Assembly (NCBI GenBank): GCA_947175285.1
Contig: CAMWMM010000327.1
Coordinates: forward strand, 1 to 6,087
From: an uncultured Lachnospiraceae bacterium
Lineage (GTDB): Bacteria > Bacillota_A > Clostridia > Lachnospirales > Lachnospiraceae
Direction of reading: 5' to 3'
DNA length: 6,087 nt
The position numbers and the translations under genes are program-made. The notes beneath the pieces were generated by a model, which was not told the origin of the DNA, did no database searches, and was given only the letters and a program-made list of their open reading frames with translations. Numbering within the stretch: position 1 is the stretch's first letter; the number at the start of each line of letters is the position of its first letter. Below are positions 1 to 5,527 of this stretch, one piece after another.

Positions 1-955
1 GCTCTGGGGCTATCAGGATCAGGAACAGCAGATACGGTACGAGTTTTCAGTGTACGAGGAAAGCGTAACCAGTGTGAGTGAGACCGGGATAGGCGAAAGC
101 TTGACAGTAGAAACAAATGAAAAAGAAAAGCCTGTTATTATGAATGAATATCAGACAAAATTTCAGGATGAAATCAATACATATGAAATCAAAGACGGAA
201 AACTTTATGGCAGCGGTGCAAATACCAGCGGGCAATTAGGAACCGGTGAGATTACTTCGCAGGATACATATATGCAGCATGTTTTGATTGCAGAGAATGT
301 CATTCACATGGATGCATGTGGCGAAACACTGATTTATCTGAATGATAAAAACGAATTATACGGAGTCGGCAATAACGGAAGCGGACAGTTAGGACAATCT
401 ATAGAGGAACAAGACGGGCGGAAATATATTGCATATGATGCATATAATCGATGTTGTGTCACTGAGCCGGTTTTTATAATGGATCATGTGAAATATGCAT
501 CGGCTGGAGGCGGTTATATCATGGTGCTGCAGGAAGACGGAACTCTTTACACGATGGGGGCTAATCTGAACGGAGAACTTGGAAATGGTACGGCACGACC
601 GGTACGAAACGAGTGGTATGCAAAAGAAGGAATTGTTTATTCCAGTGAACCTGTGCATGTATTGGATGATATTGCTTTTATTGCTGCCGATTATAGCACG
701 GCGGCTGCGATTTCTAAAAAAGGGGATTTGTGGATGTGGGGCGACAATTCGTTTGGAGAAATCGGAAACAGCAGACGAGGAAATGGAATGCCAAGTGTTT
801 CTACTGATGTTGTATCCGAACCATATCTGGCATTAAAAAAGATAAAAGAAGTGTTTTTTGAAGATTGGACGGTATATGCAGTCAATTTTGAGGGTCAGAA
901 ATATAGTTGGGGTAAAAATGCGGCAGCAACTCCGAGACCTGTTGAGGAAGATTGA
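1..955 (+). CDS. RCC1-repeat (beta-propeller-like) protein, 5' end cut by window
   Basis: The frame is open from base 2, so the gene begins left of the window; the GTG at base 50 is only an internal codon. The visible 317 residues start with LWGYQDQ, which looks like the end of another repeat. At least four RCC1-type repeats follow, with cores near bases 197-244 (GKLYGSGANTSGQLGTG), 353-397 (ELYGVGNNGSGQLG), 539-589 (GTLYTMGANLNGELGNG) and 722-775 (GDLWMWGDNSFGEIGNS). A degenerate last one (KYSWGKN) sits near the C-terminus. RCC1 repeats usually form a seven-bladed propeller used for protein binding. Bacterial versions are often secreted or surface proteins, but the N-terminus that would show a signal peptide is missing. 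No catalytic motif is seen, so ligand and role are unknown. The protein ends in an acidic tail, PVEED, before TGA at 953-955. Confidence 0.85.
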   Translation, partial: LWGYQDQEQQIRYEFSVYEESVTSVSETGIGESLTVETNEKEKPVIMNEYQTKFQDEINTYEIKDGKLYGSGANTSGQLGTGEITSQDTYMQHVLIAENVIHMDACGETLIYLNDKNELYGVGNNGSGQLGQSIEEQDGRKYIAYDAYNRCCVTEPVFIMDHVKYASAGGGYIMVLQEDGTLYTMGANLNGELGNGTARPVRNEWYAKEGIVYSSEPVHVLDDIAFIAADYSTAAAISKKGDLWMWGDNSFGEIGNSRRGNGMPSVSTDVVSEPYLALKKIKEVFFEDWTVYAVNFEGQKYSWGKNAAATPRPVEED

Positions 956-956
956 T

Positions 957-990
957 AAAGCGAGGGCATCATGCTCGATAAGCTTTTTAT
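957..990 (+). terminator. Possible rho-independent terminator after the RCC1-repeat gene
   Basis: Just after the stop codon, AAAGC (957-961) can pair with GCTTT (982-986) and GAG (962-964) with CTC (974-976). This leaves a 9-base loop and a 5-base bulge. The T-rich run TTTTTAT follows at 984-990. The bulge makes the stem weak, so this is a candidate only. Confidence 0.35.
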
Positions 991-1003
991 TGGAGGTAGC
1001 TAT

Positions 1004-1036
1004 ATGGAAGAGAGACAGGTGATTTTTAAAGCGTAA
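1004..1036 (+). CDS. Ten-codon ORF with a good ribosome site (leader peptide or gene stub)
   Basis: ATG at 1004 follows GGAGG (992-996) by 7 bases, which is good spacing. The product is MEERQVIFKA and then TAA. It ends 39 bases before the preferred GNAT start, in a different frame from it. I recognise no family. It could be a short leader peptide coupled to the GNAT gene, or the first codons of a lost gene. The ribosome site is better than chance, but expression is unproven. Confidence 0.25.
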   Translation: MEERQVIFKA

Positions 1037-1064
1037 AGAATGATAGAGATAACTTTGGATTTGC

Positions 1065-1070
1065 GGAGGA
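1065..1070 (+). promoter_or_regulatory. Ribosome binding site that sets the GNAT start
   Basis: GGAGGA lies 5 bases before the ATG at 1076. The earlier in-frame ATG at 1040 has no purine-rich site at proper distance, so 1076 is the better start. Confidence 0.7.
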
Positions 1071-1075
1071 TATCA

Positions 1076-1534
1076 ATGGAGATTATTGCTTTTAAATCTA
1101 TTATGCAGAAGTCCGTGGAAGATTTTTTTGAAAAATGTTTTTCAGCTGTCGGCATACTATATTCACCAATGGATAGACATGCAGATATTGCAGATGTAGA
1201 ACAGTACTATATGCGAAATGGTTGCTTTTGGTGTCTATTTGATAATGAGTTTCTCATAGGAACAATTGCAGTACGCATAATTGATATTGACAATAAAGTG
1301 GTTGAACTTAAGCGTATGTTTATATTGCCTGAATATCAGGGTAAAGGCTACGGAAGATTACTTTTAGAGTATGCCATAGATTATGCAAGAGAGCAGCAGT
1401 TTAGTAGAATATGCTTAGATACCAGAAAGCAGTTTTCTGTAGCTCAACACCTATATCGGAGTAGCGGCTTTCAGGAGACTGAAAAGTATAATGATAATGA
1501 ACATGCGGAGCTTTATTTCGAATTTGTTTTATAA
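1076..1534 (+). CDS. GNAT family N-acetyltransferase
   Basis: This predicted 152-residue cytoplasmic enzyme would transfer an acetyl group from acetyl-CoA to an amine. The substrate cannot be told from sequence. The acetyl-CoA-binding motif A is clear: strand VELKRMFILPEY (77-87) followed by the pyrophosphate loop Q88-G-K-G-Y-G93 and helix RLLLEYAIDYAREQ. The C-terminal part has the usual CLDT strand and the LYRSSGF segment (126-132), whose Tyr127 is where many GNATs carry the general acid. The length is normal for a single-domain GNAT. An in-frame ATG at 1040 would add 12 residues but lacks a ribosome site. The gene ends 46 bases before the 2H-like gene and shares a similar leader with it, which suggests co-transcription. 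It could modify a small metabolite, an antibiotic or a protein N-terminus. Confidence 0.88.
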   Translation: MEIIAFKSIMQKSVEDFFEKCFSAVGILYSPMDRHADIADVEQYYMRNGCFWCLFDNEFLIGTIAVRIIDIDNKVVELKRMFILPEYQGKGYGRLLLEYAIDYAREQQFSRICLDTRKQFSVAQHLYRSSGFQETEKYNDNEHAELYFEFVL

Positions 1535-1565
1535 TAAAAATGCGAATCGACAAGTTCAGGTTTGT

Positions 1566-1571
1566 GGAGGA
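1566..1571 (+). promoter_or_regulatory. Ribosome binding site that sets the 2H-like gene start
   Basis: GGAGGA lies 9 bases before ATG 1581. The longer in-frame option, ATG 1491, would overlap the GNAT gene by 44 bases and has no such site, so 1581 is preferred. The surrounding leader TTTGTGGAGGAT (1561-1572) differs by one base from TTTGCGGAGGAT (1060-1071) before the GNAT gene. Confidence 0.65.
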
Positions 1572-1580
1572 TTTGTTTTT

Positions 1581-2303
1581 ATGGAAACATATCAGGACTT
1601 TTTAGGCAGAATTAATTCATTTGAGAAAAAGGAAATAAATTACGGAAACAAATTTTTTAAAGGGAATCCATCAATTTCACAAAAAGTTGGTAAAGATAAT
1701 GTGTTTAGAAATTTTTATGGGGACACTATTGTTTTTGCATTAGATGATATTGTTAAAGCGAAATTAACGGAATATGTGGAATTGTTATATCATACTGCTC
1801 CGGAATGCTTTTGTGAAAGATTAGTTCCGCATACGTTTCATGTAACTTTGCATGATCTCAGTAATGCTCCTGTTTTGCGGGATGTGGCAGAGGAGTTGTT
1901 TGAGAATGAACTCAAGGTAATTGAAAAAATGAGTGAGATTCAAAAACAGGAAAATGTAAAAATAAAAATGAAAAGTAAATACATTTTCAATATGGTTGAT
2001 ACCAGCTTAGTTTTAGGATTGTATCCTGCCAATGAGGATGAATACCGCCGGTTAATGGATTTATATCTCATTTTTGACAGCGTGAAGAAATTAAGTTATC
2101 CTTTTACACCGCATATTACATTGGCATATTATAATGTCGATGGATTTGATTTGCAGGCTGCAAGAAGGTTAGAAGCGGTCGTCAACATGCTTAATAAAAA
2201 TGAGATTGAAATCGAACTGGATATGAATCATTTATGCTATCAGAAATTTAAGAGTATGAATGAATATATTGATATTATTAACTTAGGCATGATAAATAAG
2301 TGA
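1581..2303 (+). CDS. 2H phosphoesterase-like (LigT-type fold) protein
   Basis: The 240-residue product carries two H-x-T motifs in similar settings: F86-H-V-T-L90 and P177-H-I-T-L181, about 90 residues apart. That pairing is the signature of the 2H phosphoesterase superfamily, which includes 2'-5' RNA ligase/LigT-like enzymes and cyclic phosphodiesterases. Members typically open or form 2',3'- or 1',2'-cyclic phosphate or 2'-5' linkages in RNA or nucleotides. The remaining sequence is not close to any named member I recall, so the substrate is open. There is no signal peptide or membrane segment, so it should be cytoplasmic. The gene lies 46 bases after the GNAT gene and 20 bases before the next short ORF. 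A downstream P-loop kinase-like pseudogene raises the idea of a kinase/phosphoesterase pair, which is inference only. Confidence 0.72.
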   Translation: METYQDFLGRINSFEKKEINYGNKFFKGNPSISQKVGKDNVFRNFYGDTIVFALDDIVKAKLTEYVELLYHTAPECFCERLVPHTFHVTLHDLSNAPVLRDVAEELFENELKVIEKMSEIQKQENVKIKMKSKYIFNMVDTSLVLGLYPANEDEYRRLMDLYLIFDSVKKLSYPFTPHITLAYYNVDGFDLQAARRLEAVVNMLNKNEIEIELDMNHLCYQKFKSMNEYIDIINLGMINK

Positions 2304-2323
2304 TGTGGAGAGTGAGATATTAA

Positions 2324-2383
2324 ATGGAGGATGTAGCAACGAAGCGTTTTTCCCAAAAGAAAAATATGGAGGAATTGAAGTGA
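2324..2383 (+). CDS. 19-codon ORF overlapping the start of the P-loop gene
   Basis: ATG 2324 opens MEDVATKRFSQKKNMEELK and then TGA. The stop overlaps the GTG start of the next gene in the tetramer GTGA (2380-2383), an arrangement typical of translational coupling. A stop in the same frame at 2321-2323 prevents upstream extension. The sequence reads like the C-terminal tail of a protein, so it may be the remnant of a deleted gene. It could also be a coupling peptide. I do not recognise a family. Confidence 0.3.
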   Translation: MEDVATKRFSQKKNMEELK

Positions 2384-2940
2384 GGGATTTATTTTAATTA
2401 TTGGAACAAGTGGTATTGGCAAGACTACCTTGGGAAAGGGATTATTTGCACGCTACAATGGTACTTTTGTTGAACAAAATATGGTTCCTGAGTTTGGAAT
2501 CCCTAAAAATGTAGACGAAGGTGTATTTGAAGAACAAGTGTGTTGGGAATGTTGTGTGGCACAGATGATGAAATTTCATGAGATGGGAGTAAAGAATATT
2601 ATTGGTAGTGATTTCGACGATTTAAGAATTGCCGATATACCAGAAGTGTTTAAAGGGTATAACTATATTACTATTAAACTTATTTGTAAGGATTTGACAC
2701 AACTTCATAACCAAATGGAGTGCAGAAAAAAAGGTCTTATTGATTATGAATTGCAAAGAAAATGTTCTGATAAAGTAAATAAAAGACCTCTGTTGATAAA
2801 TTAAGTAGAAATAGATGTAACAAACAAAACATCACAGCAGGTATTGGATGAGGCGATAAAAATTATTGATAATACGGAAACACTTATAGAGTATAGTTAT
2901 CAAAAACCCAAAAGAGAGTTATTTTACTCGTGGGTATTTA
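2380..2940 (+). pseudogene. Broken P-loop (kinase-like) NTPase gene
   Basis: GGAGGAA (2368-2374) precedes GTG 2380, which reads VRDLF and then stops. Adding one T to the T-run at 2392-2395 restores VRDLFLIIGTSGIGKTT, a complete Walker A loop (G-T-S-G-I-G-K-T, codons 2403-2426) right at the N-terminus. That position is typical of small-molecule or nucleotide kinases. The frame then continues (LGKGLFARYNGTFVEQ onward) to an in-frame TAA at 2802-2804. Directly past that stop the same frame goes on with plausible protein (VEIDVTNKTSQQVLDEAIKI) to about WVF at 2931-2939, where transposase sequence takes over. There are thus two point lesions and a lost 3' end in about 186 codons. The substrate is unknown. 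No clear lid or Walker B motif could be placed. Expression of residues from an alternative start near 2430 would lack the P-loop. Confidence 0.75.
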
Positions 2941-3518
2941 GTGAAGCATCCGGACACAGCGGTGGTACAGATGGATTCAGTAATCGGGAGTATAGGAGGT
3001 AAAGTACTTCTGACTATCTATTTTGTAAATGTATCACTGATGCTGGGATTTTTGCGGGAGCAAACACATCAAAGTCAGTGATAGATATTTATGATGAATT
3101 ATACCAGCGGTTAGGAGGACAAGATTTCAGGAAGCTGTTCCCGGTAATCCTGACAGATAATGGAAGTGAATTTTCCAACCCGAAGTGCGTAGAGAACGGC
3201 CCGAATGGGAAAGGATTCCAGCGGACAAGGATCTATTACTGTAATCCAAGCGCACCGTACCAGAAAGCGGAGATCGAAGTAGGACATGAATTCATCCGGA
3301 GGATTATAGCGAAGGGAAAAAGCTTTGATGAACTTGAGCAGGCAGATATAGACTTGATGATGAATCATATCAATTCATACAGAAGAAAGAAACTGAACGG
3401 AAAAAGTCCGTATGAAGCATTATGCTTTTATTACGGAGAAGAACTGGCGCAGAAGCTGGGATGTCAAAAGGTTGGAGCCGAAGACATCAACCTCACGCCA
3501 GGACTTCTAAGAAAGTAA
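2938..3518 (+). pseudogene. IS30-family transposase remnant, 5'-truncated and frameshifted
   Basis: Two adjacent frames together give the catalytic half of an IS30-type DDE transposase. The first frame (2938-3060) reads LVKHPDTAVVQMDSVIG, then GGKVLLTIYFVN and GFLRE, and holds the first Asp in QMDSV. Inserting one G at 3060/3061 joins it to the second frame (ANTSKSVIDIYDELYQRLGG onward). That frame carries VILTDNGSEFSNP with the second Asp, and YQKAEIEVGHEFIRR with the Glu of the triad. It ends normally with RRKKLNGKSPYEAL, a C-terminal tail and TAA 3516-3518. The N-terminal helix-turn-helix region that binds the IS ends is absent, replaced by the P-loop gene fragment. The element is therefore dead on its own. 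GTG 3078 opens a 146-codon ORF that could be translated but would lack the first catalytic Asp. Confidence 0.85.
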
Positions 3519-3661
3519 CCAGATAAAAAAGCGCAGACCGCCGGCTGAAAATAAGGACCGTATGGGGCGTGAATTTTGTGGTACAAAATTTGTAAGACAA
3601 AAGTGACGTCCGGTTTTTGTACGCATTTTTATTCTGTCATGAAGCCATTATATCATAAAAT

Positions 3662-3780
3662 CGGGAGCGAAAAGGGGAAGTCATTACAAAAGTGGAATTT
3701 CGGATACAAAATTTGAAGGTCGCTTTCAAAATGTGAAAGTCGTTTACAAAACGGGAACCTCGTCTTACATTCGACCTGTG
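3662..3780 (+). repeat. Imperfect tandem repeats, 20-base period
   Basis: Four units in perfect register start at 3681, 3701, 3721 and 3741. They share the core CAAAA-N3-GAA at 3687-3697, 3707-3717, 3727-3737 and 3747-3757. Examples are CGGATACAAAATTTGAAGGT and CGCTTTCAAAATGTGAAAGT. A diverged unit precedes them (3662-3681, CGGGAGCGAAAAGGGGAAGT) and a more decayed one follows (3761-3780). A period of two helical turns puts each core on the same DNA face, as expected of binding sites for an oligomeric protein. Lying just after a transposase gene, they may be transposase sites at an IS end, but that is inference. Confidence 0.7.
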
Positions 3781-3876
3781 AAAATCCGGTATGCCTTATT
3801 TTTTTGCGAATTTTGCCGTTTTTTGTACTGTTTTTGCTCAAATACGGAAGTGAGGTTATGGTTTTTGGTATGATTA

Positions 3877-3913
3877 TATAAAATCTACATGTAAATATGA
3901 TGCTGCATAGGAG
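3877..3913 (+). promoter_or_regulatory. Candidate -10 box and ribosome site of the SEFIR gene
   Basis: TATAAA at 3877-3882 in an AT-rich context could be a -10 box, but no good -35 box sits 16-18 bases upstream, so the promoter is weakly supported. AGGAG at 3909-3913, 6 bases before ATG 3920, is a clear ribosome site and fixes the start of the gene. Confidence 0.4.
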
Positions 3914-3919
3914 TTTATC

Positions 3920-5359
3920 ATGAATTCTAAAGTAACAGTTTTTATTTCATATTCTTGGGAAGATGAATCTCATAACAGTAAAGTATCTCAATTCGTCACG
4001 CGATTAGAGGAAAATAATGTCCATGTTCATTATGACAGGCATATGAAATTGGGTGAACGATTTACTGATTTCATGGAATTAATTGATGAAAGTAACTATG
4101 TGCTTTTTATATGTACACCGACGTATAAAGAAAAGTCAGATAAGGGATTGGGTGGAGTTAAATATGAGAAGAATATTATTACTGCTGATTTATATGAAAA
4201 AAGAAATGAAAGGAAGTTTATTCCCATTTTATTTACTGGAACATGGAAGACTTCTTTGCCAATTTGGGCTGGGGGCAAATTGGGAATAGATTATACGAAA
4301 GAATCTGATATAGAATTTCAAAGATTATTAAATCATTTGAAGGAAGATAATTTATATGAAAATATAAAAACAGGAATAAAATATAAAAAAAAAGTAATTA
4401 TTTTCACTCTGTTATTTTTTTTACTTACAATATTAGTATTAAGTGTATATGAGTATTATAAAAAGATTAGTATGGTTGCTAGAAGAGATGCCAGCATAAT
4501 AGAAAATGATAGTCAATTAATTATGTCAGAATCAAGTTATAAAAATATTATAGAAGAAAAATCTCAAAATGAAATTGTATATAGTCATTATAATGATTTT
4601 GATTCAGATGGAATATGTGAAATGTTTGCTATTGTTGGTGAAGAAACGGATAGTGATATAATAAGGGGTGAAATTTGGTTCGCCAATCAACAAGGGGCAT
4701 ATAGCATAGAAGAATCCAAGTACTATTGGAAATATCCAGATGTTTATTTATTTGATGATAATATATTTATTGCCTTTAATGAATATTATTCTACAGGAAC
4801 AATTACATATTTATGGGGAGTTCAAAATGGTAAACCATTTCAACCAAGTTTAACTGAAAAGGCTCATGGATTAACAATTAGTAATGAATATAAAGAAGTA
4901 GTTGTGACAGGTGAAGCGTATGATGCTATGAAAGAAATATTTGATAATTGGGAAGTATTACCGCGTGACGAACAATGGACCGGGCATACTTGGAATAAAT
5001 ATTATTATTACTGGAATGGGGAAAGCTTTAGGGAATATGGTGCAATTGAAATTACAGTAGATGAATTATTGCAAATTGATGGTACTAATGAATTAGTAGA
5101 ATACATTGAAAATTTTGATGCGACAATTAATGAGATATACTATAGAAGCAATAATATTTTTCAAATTAATTATCAAAAAGAAGAAAGAGGTGCAAATGCT
5201 ACGACAACACATTATAATAATATTACGTTTCGGTATACAGGCGAAAGCGTCATATTAGATGAATGCGAGTTTGGTGAGGGTATTATTTTAAGAGCACTTA
5301 ATACCTCGTTGGCGGTATATCCGGAAGATTTTAATATTGATTTATTAAAATCAAATTGA
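3920..5359 (+). CDS. SEFIR/TIR-like domain receptor with one membrane helix and a C-terminal outer domain
   Basis: The protein has 479 residues in three parts. Residues 3-140 match the SEFIR branch of the STIR (TIR/SEFIR) fold: VTVFISYSWEDESHN (5-19), a D-R-x-x-K-x-G-E-R-F segment (39-48), NYVLFICTPTYKEKSD (59-74), GGVKYEKNIITADL (78-91) and KFIPILF (99-105). Glu83 is the likeliest counterpart of the TIR NADase glutamate. A basic KYKKK (154-158) is followed by a membrane helix (about 159-177). The positive-inside rule puts SEFIR in the cytoplasm and residues 180-479 outside. The outer part starts with a D226-F-D-S-D-G loop, calcium-loop-like and ending at Glu234, then many aromatic strands (EIWFANQQG, TYLWGVQNGKPF, YYYYWNGESFREYG). 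It resembles repeat-poor outer domains of Clostridia secreted proteins, but I cannot name it. No partner gene is adjacent. It is more AT-rich by eye than the RCC1 gene, suggesting transfer. Defence or signalling is inferred. Confidence 0.85.
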   Translation: MNSKVTVFISYSWEDESHNSKVSQFVTRLEENNVHVHYDRHMKLGERFTDFMELIDESNYVLFICTPTYKEKSDKGLGGVKYEKNIITADLYEKRNERKFIPILFTGTWKTSLPIWAGGKLGIDYTKESDIEFQRLLNHLKEDNLYENIKTGIKYKKKVIIFTLLFFLLTILVLSVYEYYKKISMVARRDASIIENDSQLIMSESSYKNIIEEKSQNEIVYSHYNDFDSDGICEMFAIVGEETDSDIIRGEIWFANQQGAYSIEESKYYWKYPDVYLFDDNIFIAFNEYYSTGTITYLWGVQNGKPFQPSLTEKAHGLTISNEYKEVVVTGEAYDAMKEIFDNWEVLPRDEQWTGHTWNKYYYYWNGESFREYGAIEITVDELLQIDGTNELVEYIENFDATINEIYYRSNNIFQINYQKEERGANATTTHYNNITFRYTGESVILDECEFGEGIILRALNTSLAVYPEDFNIDLLKSN

Positions 5360-5366
5360 TTTAATG
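5359..5366. repeat. Left copy of an 8-base direct repeat bounding the IS256 remnant
   Basis: ATTTAATG occurs here, starting with the last base of the SEFIR stop codon, and again at 5836-5843. IS256-family elements usually duplicate 8-9 bases of target, so this pair may be the target site duplication. The SEFIR stop would then be original. The second copy is not next to a recognisable terminal repeat, which weakens the claim. Confidence 0.45.
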
Positions 5367-5400
5367 AGTGTGTGAAACAAAGTCTGTAAATACAGATTCT
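5366..5400. repeat. Probable terminal inverted repeat of the IS256 remnant
   Basis: Read outward on the minus strand, this ends in ACAAAGTCTG-type sequence and finishes TTTCACACACTC, as expected of the outer end of an IS256-like element. Inside it, CTGTAAATACAG (5384-5395) is a small palindrome. The partner repeat is not found at the other side, so the assignment rests on position and appearance. Confidence 0.5.
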
Positions 5401-5414
5401 CTATAATAATGGTT

Positions 5415-5457
5415 GGGCTGAAGGCTCTTAGATGAGCTTCCAGCCCTTTCTTTATTT
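5415..5457 (+). terminator. Rho-independent terminator downstream of the SEFIR gene
   Basis: GGGCTGAAGGCTC (5415-5427) pairs with GAGCTTCCAGCCC (5434-5446) at 11 of 13 positions around the loop TTAGAT. TTTCTTTATTT follows on the plus strand. It lies inside the IS remnant and would stop SEFIR transcripts, and in an intact element would stop host transcription from entering the transposase gene antisense. Confidence 0.8.
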
Positions 5458-5465
5458 ATAACAGC

Positions 5466-5507
5466 ACATGCTGGCGCATGTCAAGCGCAGGCGAAAGTTT
5501 TCGCCTG
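5466..5507. repeat. Two further hairpins in the IS256 tail
   Basis: ACATGC-TGGC-GCATGT (5466-5481) and CAGGCGAA-AGTT-TTCGCCTG (5488-5507) are perfect short stems between the transposase stop and the terminator. Neither has a T-run on the minus strand, so their role is unclear. They may be RNA structures at the transposase mRNA end. Confidence 0.55.
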
Positions 5508-5527
5508 TTTGGTGGTCTGCATATGCT

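Larger units (their letters stand above)
3519..3919 (+). other. Gene-free stretch between IS30 remnant and SEFIR gene
   Basis: No ORF here looks like real protein. The first part probably is the 3' end of the IS30-type element. It holds two CAAAA-type words (near 3582-3602) and an inverted copy, TTTTTGTAC (3614-3622). A tandem array of 20-base units follows, then a T-rich segment at 3790-3840 with repeated runs of TTTTT. The last 80 bases should hold the SEFIR promoter and ribosome site. I could not define the outer end of the IS. Confidence 0.5.

Noticed and set aside
389..885. ORFs in other frames within the RCC1-repeat gene (389-658 minus, 579-836 plus, 691-885 minus)
   Set aside because: They are shadows of the RCC1 frame, which has clear repeat motifs. 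None has a ribosome site or recognisable family.
1040..1075. N-terminal extension of the GNAT gene from ATG 1040
   Set aside because: There is no ribosome site at the right distance, while GGAGGA lies 5 bases before ATG 1076. The extra residues add nothing to the GNAT fold.
1491..1580. N-terminal extension of the 2H-like gene from ATG 1491
   Set aside because: It would overlap the GNAT gene in another frame and has no ribosome site. ATG 1581 has one, and the extra residues mirror GNAT coding DNA.
2380..2430. Programmed frameshift expressing the P-loop gene
   Set aside because: There is no slippery heptamer with a following structure that I can see, and the later in-frame TAA and lost 3' end point to decay.
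3662..3780. CRISPR array
   Set aside because: The 20-base units are contiguous and imperfect, with no separate repeats and unique spacers of usual length, and no cas gene is present.
3653..3841. 62-codon minus-strand ORF
   Set aside because: It is a translation of the 20-base repeat array and the T-rich segment, with no convincing ribosome site or protein-like composition.
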